Assembly (NCBI RefSeq): GCF_000576595.1
Contig: NZ_AWSA01000019.1
Coordinates: forward strand, 17,246-81,245
Source: Intrasporangium oryzae NRRL B-24470
Lineage (GTDB): Bacteria > Actinomycetota > Actinomycetes > Actinomycetales > Dermatophilaceae
DNA: 64,000 nucleotides
Direction: 5' to 3'
The translations under genes and the position numbers were made by a program. The notes beneath the pieces are model-generated. The model was not told where the DNA came from. It searched no databases and saw only the letters and a program-made list of their open reading frames with translations. Position 1 is the first letter of the stretch; each line of letters opens with the position of its first letter. Shown here piece after piece: positions 1 to 7,554 of the stretch.

Positions 1-513
1 GGCGGTCAGCTGCCGGCTCGAAGTCGCCCAGCTCTCCGGGCGGCACCGCGGACCGTGCGGCCAGGCCGCGGGCGACCCGCTCCTCCGGTCCGGGGTGGTC
101 GTCGGGGCGCGGCGCGTGACCCGCCCCGCCGCCCGGTCGGTTCAACTGCTCCGTGGCCCCGGCCGTCCCGCTCTTGCCGCCTCGTGCGCCCATGTGCCTC
201 ACATCCTCGACTGCGTCCCGGGCGTCCTCGGGGAGAGGTCGTCCGCCCCCAGCGAACGCCCCCCGTGGCGCCGGGGCATCACCCGTGTCGGATGAGGCGG
301 CAGGGCGCGCGAGCCAGGCCGGCCGTGGCGAGGACGGGACACCCCGCCGCGCGGGCGCGGTCTCACCAACAGCGGGGGAGGCCTCGACACCGCAGCTGCG
401 CCATCGTCGGTACGTCGTCCGACGGCCTTCCCCGTCGAACCGCCACGTCATCGATGGCATCCATCGCCACGGCCGCACGGGCCGGCGACGTGGATGCCTG
501 GCCAAGGAGCGCC
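1..513. other. Non-coding leader region, nothing recognised
   Basis: No open frame here on either strand looks like a protein I recognise. The frames that stay open are Arg/Pro-rich, as expected for random frames in very G+C-rich DNA. The region leads into the antiporter gene, whose Shine-Dalgarno lies at 504-509. A gene ending before the window could contribute the first bases, but no recognisable C-terminus is visible. Confidence 0.5.
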
Positions 514-1833
514 ATGGGCCCGAATACGTTCCTCGTCGTCGCGGCCCTCGTCTTCGCCTGGGGGATGGTTTCGGCGCGGCTGGAGCGGGCCGACCTGACC
601 GCCCCCATCGTCTTCCTCGGAGCGGGCGCCATCCTCGGCCGCACGCTGGTGAGCGACCCCGCCTCGACGGCGACCAGCCTGCGTCCCGTCGTGGAGCTCA
701 CCCTCGTCCTCGTCCTCTTCGCCGACGCCGCGCGGGTCCGCCCCCAGGACCTCAGGGTCGAACTGGCGAACATCGCGCGACTCCTCGGCATCGGGCTGCC
801 CCTGACGATCCTCGCCGGCTGGGGCCTGGCCGCCTGGCTCCTGCCCGGACTCGGCCCGTGGCCGGCGCTCCTCGTCGCCGCGGCGCTCGCGCCCACCGAC
901 GCCGCACTCGGGATCCCCGTGGTCACGAACCCGCGCGTCCCGGCCCGGGTCCGGCGCCTCATCACGGTCGAGAGCGGGCTCAACGACGGGATCGCCACGC
1001 CGGTCGTCCTCGTCGCCATCGCGGGAGCCGCGTCGGCGGAGGGGCTGGCCGACGCCGGTGGGCTGGGCGAGGCCCTGCTCGAGATCGTCGTCGGGGCGCT
1101 CGTCGGGAGCGCGGTCGGCGTCGCCGGAGGCTGGATCCTGCGGCGGGCCCGGCAGGCCGGGTGGGTGGCCGAGGACTTCGCCGGGATCGCGGTCCTGTCC
1201 CTCTCCGTCGCCGCCTACACCGCTGCCGTCACCCTCGGCGGCAACGGCTTCATCGCCGCCTTCATCGGCGGCCTCGCGTTCGGGGCGGTGGCCGGGAGGC
1301 GCGGCCTGGCCGAGCTCGTCCTCGTCGAACAGGTGAGCGGGCTCGCCTCGTTGCTCGTCTGGCTCGTCTTCGGTGCGATCGGGGTCTCGGCGGCGCTCTC
1401 GCACACGAGCCTCGCCACCCTCTGCTACGCCGTGCTCAGCCTCACGGCCGTCCGCATGGTCCCCGTCGCGCTGGCCTGCGTCGGGAGCGGCCTCGGCCGT
1501 GACACGGTCCTCTTCGTCGGGTGGTTCGGGCCGCGCGGACTCGCCTCGCTCGTCTTCGCCCTCATCGCCTTCGAGGAGCTCGGCCCCGACGCCCAGCAGC
1601 CCCTCGCCGTCATCCTGCTCACCGTCGTGCTCAGCGTCATCGTCCACGGCCTCTCTGCGGCCCCGCTCGCCGACCGCTTCGGCCGCGCCTCCGCCCGGGC
1701 CGGCGATCGCCGGGCACCGGCAGCGCCGGGCGCGGCCGAGCCCGGAGACCTGCCCGTCCGCGGGCTGCCCCGCCGGGCTCCCAGGCGGACCCGTCCATCG
1801 GCCGCGCCACCGGGCGCGAAGCGCACCGGTTGA
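514..1833 (+). CDS. Na+/H+ (cation/proton) antiporter, CPA1/NhaP type
   Basis: A polytopic inner-membrane protein of 439 residues that should exchange cytoplasmic Na+ or K+ for protons. It is hydrophobic over residues 1-385, with about a dozen membrane spans. It carries the family's APTDAALG segment near residues 126-133 and ESGLNDG near 153-159, whose Asn-Asp pair is the cation/proton site of the CPA1 family. The ATG at 514 was chosen because AAGGAG lies just upstream and the protein then begins directly in a membrane span; the same frame stays open upstream but is low complexity. The last ~55 residues are a Pro/Arg-rich cytoplasmic tail. The gene stands alone, followed by a leaderless gene on the same strand. 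The transported ion cannot be told from sequence. Confidence 0.88.
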   Translation: MGPNTFLVVAALVFAWGMVSARLERADLTAPIVFLGAGAILGRTLVSDPASTATSLRPVVELTLVLVLFADAARVRPQDLRVELANIARLLGIGLPLTILAGWGLAAWLLPGLGPWPALLVAAALAPTDAALGIPVVTNPRVPARVRRLITVESGLNDGIATPVVLVAIAGAASAEGLADAGGLGEALLEIVVGALVGSAVGVAGGWILRRARQAGWVAEDFAGIAVLSLSVAAYTAAVTLGGNGFIAAFIGGLAFGAVAGRRGLAELVLVEQVSGLASLLVWLVFGAIGVSAALSHTSLATLCYAVLSLTAVRMVPVALACVGSGLGRDTVLFVGWFGPRGLASLVFALIAFEELGPDAQQPLAVILLTVVLSVIVHGLSAAPLADRFGRASARAGDRRAPAAPGAAEPGDLPVRGLPRRAPRRTRPSAAPPGAKRTG

Positions 1834-1891
1834 TGCTGCGGGGCACGAACCCGGCAGGGCGCGCAGTCCCGGCCCGGCGGCATACGGCCCC

Positions 1892-1897
1892 TAGAGT
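1892..1897 (+). promoter_or_regulatory. -10 box of leaderless LigD-type polymerase gene
   Basis: TAGAGT followed by 6 bases and then the ATG at 1904. This is the actinobacterial layout in which transcription starts at or next to the start codon, so no ribosome-binding site is needed. Confidence 0.55.
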
Positions 1898-1903
1898 TGG
1901 TCC

Positions 1904-2887
1904 ATGGCTGCGGCGTCGAGCAAGGCCCCGTCCGTCGAGCTCGAGGTGGGCGACCGCACGGTGCGCCTCTCGAGCCCCGACCGCGTCTACTTCTCCGAGC
2001 GCGGCGAGACCAAGCTCGACCTCGCGCAGTACTACCTCTCCGTCGGGCCCGGGATCGTCAACGCCCTGCGCGAGCGGCCGTGCATGCTCCACCGGTTCCC
2101 CAAGGGCGTCGACGGGCCGAAGGTCCACCAGAAGCGGCTGCCCGCCGGCGCGCCCCCCTGGGTCGAGACGGTGCGCCTGCACTTCCCGCGCTACGGGCTG
2201 CACGCCGACGAGCTCTGCGTCACCGAGCTCGCGAGCGTCATCTGGGCGGTGCAGATGTCGACCGTCGAGTTCCACCCCTGGAACTCCCGCCGCGCCGACA
2301 CCGAGAAGCCCGACGAGTGGCGGATCGACCTCGACCCCATGCCCGAGTGCCCCTTCGACCGCGTGCGCCGGGCCGCGCTGACGACACGAGAGATCCTCGA
2401 CGAGCTGGGCGCGGTCGGCTGGCCGAAGACGTCCGGGGGATCGGGCCTGCACGTCTACGTCCGGGTCAAGCCGGAGTGGGGATTCCAGGACGTGCGCCGG
2501 GCCGCGCTGGCCTTCGCCCGCGAGGTCGAGCGCCGGCTCCCCGACGACGTGACGACGACGTGGTGGCGCCGCGACCGGTCGCCGTCCGACCTCTTCGTCG
2601 ACTACAACCAGAACGCCCGCGACCACACGATTGCCGCCGCCTACAGCGTCCGCGGCAACCCCCGCGGCACCGTCTCGGCCCCGATCACGTGGGACGAGGT
2701 CAGCGACGTCGAGCCGCAGGACCTCACCATCGCGACGATGCCCGACCGGTTCGCCCGCCTCGGGGACCTCCACGCGGGGATCGACGACGCCGTCTTCGAC
2801 CTGGCGCCCCTTCTCGAGTGGGCCGAGCGCGACGAGCACGAGGGCGCCGTCGTGCCGCCCGAGTCGGAGGCCGACGCCTCCGCGTGA
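1904..2887 (+). CDS. Stand-alone LigD-type polymerase/primase domain (PolDom)
   Basis: Archaeo-eukaryotic primase-type polymerase homologous to the polymerase domain of the end-joining ligase LigD. It would fill gaps with (ribo)nucleotides during non-homologous end joining or base excision repair. The 327 residues show the catalytic DLDP metal-binding motif (142-145), the TSGGSGLHV nucleotide-binding loop (about 176-184) and the downstream FVDYNQN segment holding the third acidic residue. Length fits a lone PolDom; no ligase or nuclease domain is fused. Neither Ku nor a ligase is encoded in the window, so partners must be elsewhere. Mycobacteria carry similar separate PolD proteins. The start is fixed by the TAGAGT-N6-ATG leaderless arrangement. 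Confidence 0.9.
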   Translation: MAAASSKAPSVELEVGDRTVRLSSPDRVYFSERGETKLDLAQYYLSVGPGIVNALRERPCMLHRFPKGVDGPKVHQKRLPAGAPPWVETVRLHFPRYGLHADELCVTELASVIWAVQMSTVEFHPWNSRRADTEKPDEWRIDLDPMPECPFDRVRRAALTTREILDELGAVGWPKTSGGSGLHVYVRVKPEWGFQDVRRAALAFAREVERRLPDDVTTTWWRRDRSPSDLFVDYNQNARDHTIAAAYSVRGNPRGTVSAPITWDEVSDVEPQDLTIATMPDRFARLGDLHAGIDDAVFDLAPLLEWAERDEHEGAVVPPESEADASA

Positions 2888-3008
2888 CCGGAGGTCCAGG
2901 GTCCGTGGCGTCGCCCGACCGTATGCCGTCGAGCCAGGTGTGCGACGATGCGAGCCACCCCGACCTCGGCGTCCGACGACGCCGACGAGCCCCACCCAGG
3001 AGGAACCC

Positions 3009-3491
3009 ATGGCCGTTCTCGGCGACTTCACGGCAACGACGCTCACCGGCGAGGAGCAGGCCCTCTCCGCCTATGCAGGCGACGTCGTCCTCGTCGTCAA
3101 CACGGCGAGCGAGTGCGGCTTCACGCCGCAGTACGCCGGGCTCGAGGAGCTGTGGCGGACCTACCGAGACCGGGGCTTCACCGTCCTCGGCTTCCCGTGC
3201 AACCAGTTCGGCGCCCAGGAGCCGGGCACCGCTGACCAGATCAGCGCCTTCTGCTCCGCGAAGTACGACGTGACGTTCCCGATGTTCGACAAGGTCGACG
3301 TCAACGGCGACGACGCGCACCCTCTCTGGGAGTGGCTGAAGAGCGAGAAGGGCGGCGTCCTCGGCTCGAGGATCAAGTGGAACTTCACGAAGTTCCTCAT
3401 CGGGCGCGACGGCGCGGTCATCGAGCGCTACGCCCCGAACGTCGAGCCGGCCGACATCGCCACCGACATCGAGAAGGCCCTCACCGACTGA
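3009..3491 (+). CDS. Glutathione peroxidase family thiol peroxidase
   Basis: Thiol-dependent peroxidase of 160 residues with the thioredoxin fold, reducing hydrogen peroxide and organic hydroperoxides. The active site uses cysteine, not selenocysteine: Cys36 in NTASECGFT. The Gln of FPCNQFGAQEPG and the Trp of WNFTKFL complete the classical triad. The second Cys near residue 64 in FPCNQ suggests recycling by thioredoxin; the physiological thiol in actinobacteria is mycothiol or thioredoxin rather than glutathione (inference). The ATG at 3009 has AGGAGG at 2998-3003. It is a single gene between the polymerase and pabB; a CGTATGCCG octamer lies in the gap before it. Confidence 0.93.
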   Translation: MAVLGDFTATTLTGEEQALSAYAGDVVLVVNTASECGFTPQYAGLEELWRTYRDRGFTVLGFPCNQFGAQEPGTADQISAFCSAKYDVTFPMFDKVDVNGDDAHPLWEWLKSEKGGVLGSRIKWNFTKFLIGRDGAVIERYAPNVEPADIATDIEKALTD

Positions 3492-3534
3492 GCGCGGTCG
3501 GAGGGGGCGGGCTCGTGCGAGTGGCCGTCCCACC

Positions 3535-3540
3535 TAGGAT
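3535..3540 (+). promoter_or_regulatory. -10 box of leaderless pabB
   Basis: TAGGAT, then 6 bases, then the GTG at 3547: a leaderless transcript signature. Confidence 0.55.
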
Positions 3541-3546
3541 CAGGCC

Positions 3547-4590
3547 GTGGACCATGCCCGCTTCGCCGACCGGCAGGCCCGCGGAGTCATCGACGTGCGC
3601 CGCGGGCGCGACGCCCTCTCCGCGATCTCGGAGTCGGGGTTCTGGGCCGTCGTCGCGACGTTCGAAGGCGCGGTCACGGCCGTCCGGTTCGCCGACGTCG
3701 AGCCGCTCCCCTTGGTCCCCGGAGATCCAGTGCTGCTCGAGGGGGTCGACTGGGACCCGCTCGACCGCCACTGGCACAGCTCGCTCGACCGGGCGGCATA
3801 CGTCTCGGCCGTCGAGGAGATCCGGCGGCGCATCGCCGCGGGGGCGGTCTACCAGGTCAACGTGTGCCGGGTCCTTCGCCACGAGCTCGACGCCGGCGCG
3901 GACCTCGACGGGCTCGACGCCCTGTTGCGACGAGGCAACCCCGCGCCCCACGCGGCGCGGATCCGATGCCGCGAAGGCGGGCTCGACGTCGTCGGCGCGT
4001 CACCGGAGCTCTACCTGTCCCGTCGCGACGGACGCCTCGTGACGAAGCCGATCAAGGGCACCGCTCCGACGGCCGAGCAGATGCTGCCCAAGGACCACGC
4101 CGAGAACGTCATGATCGTCGACCTCATGCGCAACGACATCTCGGCGGTCTGTGAGCCGGGCAGCGTGCGGGTCGACGAGCTGTGCGCCATCGAGGAGCAC
4201 CCCGGCCTGGTCCACCTCGTGTCGACCGTCAGCGGGACGCTTCGCGAACGCGTCGGCTGGGACGCGATCTTCGACGCGGCCTTCCCTCCGGGGTCCGTGT
4301 CCGGAGCCCCGAAGTCGAGCGCGCTGCGGACGATCCACGATCTCGAGGTCGGTGAGCGGGGGCCGTACTGCGGCGCGATCGGGTGGGTCGACGCCGATCG
4401 CGGCGAAGCCGACCTGTCGGTGGGCATCCGGACCTTCTGGGCCGAGCACGATGAGGAAGGCCGGCGGTGGTTGCGCTTCGGCACGGGAGCCGGCATCACG
4501 TGGGCCTCCGACCCGGCGGGGGAGTGGGCCGAGACCGAGCTCAAGGCGTCCCGGCTCATCGGGCTCGCCGCCGGCACTGTGACACCATGA
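3547..4590 (+). CDS. pabB: Aminodeoxychorismate synthase component I (chorismate-binding)
   Basis: Converts chorismate plus ammonia or glutamine to 4-amino-4-deoxychorismate, the first step to p-aminobenzoate and folate. The 347-residue protein is mostly the chorismate-binding domain. Visible motifs are KPIKGTAPT, the NVMIVDLMRND stretch, PPGSVSGAPK and the terminal GAGITWASDP, all typical of PabB/TrpE catalytic cores. It is shorter than TrpE and lacks much of the N-terminal half. The next gene is the lyase pabC, which supports assignment to the pABA branch rather than to isochorismate or anthranilate synthesis. The GTG start is leaderless. The glutamine amidotransferase subunit (pabA) is not in this window. 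Confidence 0.9.
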   Translation: MDHARFADRQARGVIDVRRGRDALSAISESGFWAVVATFEGAVTAVRFADVEPLPLVPGDPVLLEGVDWDPLDRHWHSSLDRAAYVSAVEEIRRRIAAGAVYQVNVCRVLRHELDAGADLDGLDALLRRGNPAPHAARIRCREGGLDVVGASPELYLSRRDGRLVTKPIKGTAPTAEQMLPKDHAENVMIVDLMRNDISAVCEPGSVRVDELCAIEEHPGLVHLVSTVSGTLRERVGWDAIFDAAFPPGSVSGAPKSSALRTIHDLEVGERGPYCGAIGWVDADRGEADLSVGIRTFWAEHDEEGRRWLRFGTGAGITWASDPAGEWAETELKASRLIGLAAGTVTP

Positions 4591-4642
4591 CCACCCGGTT
4601 CGTCGCCGGACCCCAAGCTGCACGAAAGAGGCACCAGCAGGC

Positions 4643-5491
4643 ATGAGCGAGATCACCCCCCGCGTCTGGGTCGACGGGGCCCTCGTCGGACCCACCGCGC
4701 CCGCCATCTCGGCGCTCGACCACGCGGTCACGGTCGGGGACGGCGTCTTCGAGACGGCCAAGATCATCCACGGTCGCCCCTTCGCCCTGAGCCGGCACCA
4801 TCGCCGGCTCGAGCGCTCGGCTGCCGGGCTCGGCCTGCCCCCGCTCGACCTCGACCACCTCGGCCAGGGGATCGCCGCCGTCCTCGACGGCCCCACGATC
4901 GACTTCGGGCGGCTGCGCTACAGCGTCACGGGAGGCGTCGGCCCGCTCGGCTCGGACCGCCACGACGCCTCCCTCTCCTACATCGTCCTGGCCGCGCCGC
5001 AGCCCCTGCCGCCCGCGTCCGGGACTCTCACCGTGGTGCCCTGGACACGCAACGAGCGCTCGGCGGTGGCCGGTCTCAAGACCACGTCGTATGCCGAGAA
5101 CGTCGTCGCGCTCGCCCGAGCCAAGCAGGTCGGCGCGATCGAGGCCGTCTTCGGCAACACGCGCGGCGAGCTCTGCGAGTGCACCGGCAGCAACGTCTTC
5201 GTCGTCGTCGACGGCGTGGTGCTCACCCCGCCCGCGGACTCCGGCCTGCTGCCCGGGATCACGCGGGAGCTCGTCCTCGAGTGGGGTCGGGCCGCCGGCG
5301 TCGAGATCCGCGAGGAGGCGCTGCCGCTCGACGTCATCACCCGGGCCGACGAGGTGTTCATCACGAGCTCGACGAAGGATGTCCTGCCCATCAGCGCGGT
5401 CGACGATCACGTCCTCCCGTCCGAGCGGCCGGTCACGGCCATGCTCCAGGAGGTCTTCCACACCAACGCAGCGCGGGATCTCGACCCGTGA
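4643..5491 (+). CDS. pabC: 4-amino-4-deoxychorismate lyase (PLP class IV aminotransferase fold)
   Basis: Eliminates pyruvate from aminodeoxychorismate to release p-aminobenzoate for folate synthesis. A 282-residue class IV fold protein with DHAVTVGDGVFET near the N-terminus, the PLP-binding Lys146 in GLKTTSYAEN, and ECTGSNVF and SGLLPGITRE segments. A D-amino-acid or branched-chain aminotransferase would share this fold; the position 52 bases after pabB makes the lyase role the best call. The frame ends in GTGA, which also starts the next gene. Confidence 0.88.
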   Translation: MSEITPRVWVDGALVGPTAPAISALDHAVTVGDGVFETAKIIHGRPFALSRHHRRLERSAAGLGLPPLDLDHLGQGIAAVLDGPTIDFGRLRYSVTGGVGPLGSDRHDASLSYIVLAAPQPLPPASGTLTVVPWTRNERSAVAGLKTTSYAENVVALARAKQVGAIEAVFGNTRGELCECTGSNVFVVVDGVVLTPPADSGLLPGITRELVLEWGRAAGVEIREEALPLDVITRADEVFITSSTKDVLPISAVDDHVLPSERPVTAMLQEVFHTNAARDLDP

Positions 5492-5973
5492 GCCCGCGCT
5501 CGGGGGAGTGCGACGCCGGCAGGAGGGGCGGCGAGGTCGACTACTCGGATCCCGACGTCCTGCTCGACGCCGACGAGGACCGGTGGGCCTGGCGTGCCCG
5601 GCTGCGCCGCAACCGGGTCACGGCCGTCGTCTGGCGGGCCGCCATCGGCCTGGTCGGGACGCTCGTCACCGTCGTCGGGTTGATCATGGTGCCGGCGCCG
5701 GGGCCCGGCTGGCTCGTCGTCTTCCTCGGCCTGCTCATCCTCGCGAGCGAGTTCGAGTTCGCCCAGCGGTGGCTCGACTTCGCCCGCCACCACGTCGCCC
5801 GGTGGAACGACTGGATCATGGCCCAGGCGCTGTGGATGCGTGGCCTCGTGGCCCTCGGCACGCTGCTCTGCCTCTGGGCCGTGGTCTGGGCCTACCTCGC
5901 CTGGCAGGGGGTCCCTGCGTTCCTCCCGCAGTGGGCCGAGGAGCTTCTCGGGCGCCTCCCGGGCATCGACTGA
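5488..5973 (+). CDS. PGPGW-type small membrane protein (TIGR02611-like)
   Basis: A 161-residue membrane protein of unknown function. Its first ~45 residues are polar. A hydrophobic segment then runs into the PAPGPGWLVVFLG turn typical of the family, followed by an amphipathic stretch and another strongly hydrophobic span near residues 115-140. The GTG start overlaps the pabC stop (GTGA), so it is translationally coupled to the folate genes; whether that reflects function is unknown. Three to four membrane spans are likely. Confidence 0.78.
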   Translation: MSPRSGECDAGRRGGEVDYSDPDVLLDADEDRWAWRARLRRNRVTAVVWRAAIGLVGTLVTVVGLIMVPAPGPGWLVVFLGLLILASEFEFAQRWLDFARHHVARWNDWIMAQALWMRGLVALGTLLCLWAVVWAYLAWQGVPAFLPQWAEELLGRLPGID

Positions 5974-6047
5974 CCAGGGGTTCTCGGGGTCTTAATGAGC
6001 AGGACGCGGCTGCGGCGTCCACCCGGGGACGACACGCTCGGGGGCGA

Positions 6048-6077
6048 TTACCGCGTTCGCGCGGGGGGCGCTATTGT
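6048..6077 (+). promoter_or_regulatory. Probable tRNA-Val promoter
   Basis: A possible -35 TTACCG (6048-6053) and a -10 TATTGT (6072-6077) are separated by 18 bases and end about 38 bases before the mature tRNA. TATTGT is the most A+T-rich hexamer in the gap. Confidence 0.45.
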
Positions 6078-6115
6078 TTCCCTCCGTCGCCCGCTTCATC
6101 TCGTCGCCGGCGCCC

Positions 6116-6189
6116 GGACGTGTAGCTCAGTTGGTTAGAGCGTTCGCTTCACACGCGAGAGGTCAGGGGTTCGAGTCCCTTCACGTCCA
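6116..6189 (+). tRNA. tRNA-Val (CAC)
   Basis: A complete cloverleaf of 74 bases. The acceptor GGACGTG pairs with CACGTCC before the discriminator A. The D arm is GCTC/GAGC, the anticodon stem TTCGC/GCGAG encloses the loop TTCACAC, giving anticodon CAC (6150-6152), and the T loop is TTCGAGT. No CCA is encoded. It sits just upstream of the accessory catabolic region and is followed at once by a strong hairpin. Confidence 0.96.
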
Positions 6190-6198
6190 CGAGATCAC

Positions 6199-6237
6199 GA
6201 AGGCCCCCCCTGCGGAGACGCAGACCGGGGGCCTTCG
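6199..6237 (+). terminator. Bidirectional hairpin terminator after tRNA-Val
   Basis: An 11-bp perfect stem, CGAAGGCCCCC (6199-6209) with GGGGGCCTTCG (6227-6237), has a small inner TGCG/CGCA stem in its loop. It lies between tRNA-Val and the 3' end of the convergent LacI-family gene, so it can serve both. Confidence 0.85.
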
Positions 6238-6258
6238 TCGGCCCTGATCCGTGGTGTC

Positions 6259-7290
6259 TCACAGGAGGGGCTGGGACGGAACGTTGTACGGCGTGATGAT
6301 GTTGATCTGGGACGGGATCGACTCGATCGGCCCGTCGAGCGCCCCGCTGGCTTGCATGATCACGCGGCACGCACGGCGCATGTCATGGCGCAGGTCGTGG
6401 TGAAGGACCGCGGTGATCTTCCGGTCCTGGATCAGCGACAGGTTGTCTCGGTCGAGATCGTGCGCGATGAACACTCGGCACGGCCTGCCCATGAGCTCGA
6501 ACGCCTCGAGGATGGCCTTGTTGCCTCCACCGATGGAGTACACCGCGGTGATCCCGGGATGGTCGCGGAGAAGTGAGATGGTCTGGTCGCGGACGGCCGT
6601 GTCGATGCCGTCCGTATCGGTGGCCTCGATCAGGGTGCGTCCACCTGCTCGCTCGCGCATCGTGGCTCGGAAGCCCATCTCGCGCTCCTCCTCACCGCGA
6701 AACGCGCTCCGGCTCAAGGCCATCAGGACGGCGTCGTCGCCTGCGGTGAGCCACTGGTCGATGAGGTAGGCCGCGGTCGCGCCGGCGGCCCGGTTGTCCA
6801 TGCCCACATACGCAACCCTCGGGCTCAAGGGGATGTCGGTGACCAGCGTGACCACCGGAATCCCACTGTCGTGCAGCCGTCCGATCGCGTCACTGATCTC
6901 GGGCTCGTCGGGTGCCTTGAGAATGACCCCCATCGAGCCACGGCGGCGAATGTCGTCGAGCGTCCTCACGAGCTCGCCCGGCTGTGCCGTCTCCCGGAAG
7001 TCGAACCTCGATCTCACGACTGCCGGCCGCAGCATGGGCAGCTCGAGCTCCAGGGCGGACCGGACGGCAGAGGAGAACCGGTCGGGAGTCTGCATGACGA
7101 GGTCGACGAGGAACGTCCGCCCGCTGAGACGCAGCTGGCTGCGCTGCCTGTCGAGATCGGCGATCGCCTGGGCGACGTTTGCGGCGGTGCTGGGCCGCAC
7201 CCCGGGTCGCTTGTTCAGCACGCGGTCGACCGTCGCCTCGCTCAGTCCGGACTGACGAGCGATCTCACGGATCGGATACGGGTGAGGCAT
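6259..7290 (-). CDS. LacI-family transcriptional regulator
   Basis: A 343-residue regulator likely controlling the divergent catabolic operon. The N-terminal helix-turn-helix (about residues 5-30) reads IREIARQSGLSEATVDRVLNKR, matching the LacI DNA-recognition helix and hinge. The rest is a periplasmic-binding-protein-like effector domain with typical stretches such as GIPVVTLVTDIP and VFIAHDLDRDN. The effector is probably a cyclitol or sugar intermediate of the operon (inference from context). The ATG at 7288-7290 is the last start before the HTH; no strong Shine-Dalgarno is visible. By eye its coding sequence is somewhat lower in G+C than neighbours, as are the 264 bases separating it from the operon. 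Confidence 0.9.
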   Translation of the reverse strand: MPHPYPIREIARQSGLSEATVDRVLNKRPGVRPSTAANVAQAIADLDRQRSQLRLSGRTFLVDLVMQTPDRFSSAVRSALELELPMLRPAVVRSRFDFRETAQPGELVRTLDDIRRRGSMGVILKAPDEPEISDAIGRLHDSGIPVVTLVTDIPLSPRVAYVGMDNRAAGATAAYLIDQWLTAGDDAVLMALSRSAFRGEEEREMGFRATMRERAGGRTLIEATDTDGIDTAVRDQTISLLRDHPGITAVYSIGGGNKAILEAFELMGRPCRVFIAHDLDRDNLSLIQDRKITAVLHHDLRHDMRRACRVIMQASGALDGPIESIPSQINIITPYNVPSQPLL

Positions 7291-7554
7291 CTGCCCATTC
7301 TGATGGATTGCTGATGGCTCTGCAAGATTGCCCACGTGAGGAAGCTTGGCTGGCTGGAGCGATTCCGCGCAGGTTCCGCGCGGTGCAGTCGGCCGCGCGT
7401 GGCGGGAGATATGGATCTTGTCCGTGATGGGTTTTTGATGGATCCGTTTGCTTGACCCTTTGGACTCGTGACCGTCACGCTGAGGGGAACAGACCGCAGG
7501 TTGCGCGAGTGAACCCCCGCGGTCCGACATCAGTGTCGATGGACGGAGCTCAAC
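7291..7554. promoter_or_regulatory. Divergent control region with candidate LacI operators
   Basis: The 264-base gap between the LacI-family gene and the catabolic operon. It holds short palindromes that could be operators: GCAAGATTGC (7322-7331) near the regulator start, and CGACA-N4-TGTCG (7525-7538) just before the aldehyde dehydrogenase. TTGACC at 7452-7457 could be a -35 box, but no convincing -10 box is placed for it. The stretch is locally A+T-richer than the genes on either side. Which palindrome is used cannot be decided from sequence. Confidence 0.4.

Noticed and set aside
448..1647. A 399-residue minus-strand frame opposite the antiporter gene
   Set aside because: Almost wholly Asp/Glu/Gly/Arg with no fold-like pattern; shadow of a membrane protein.
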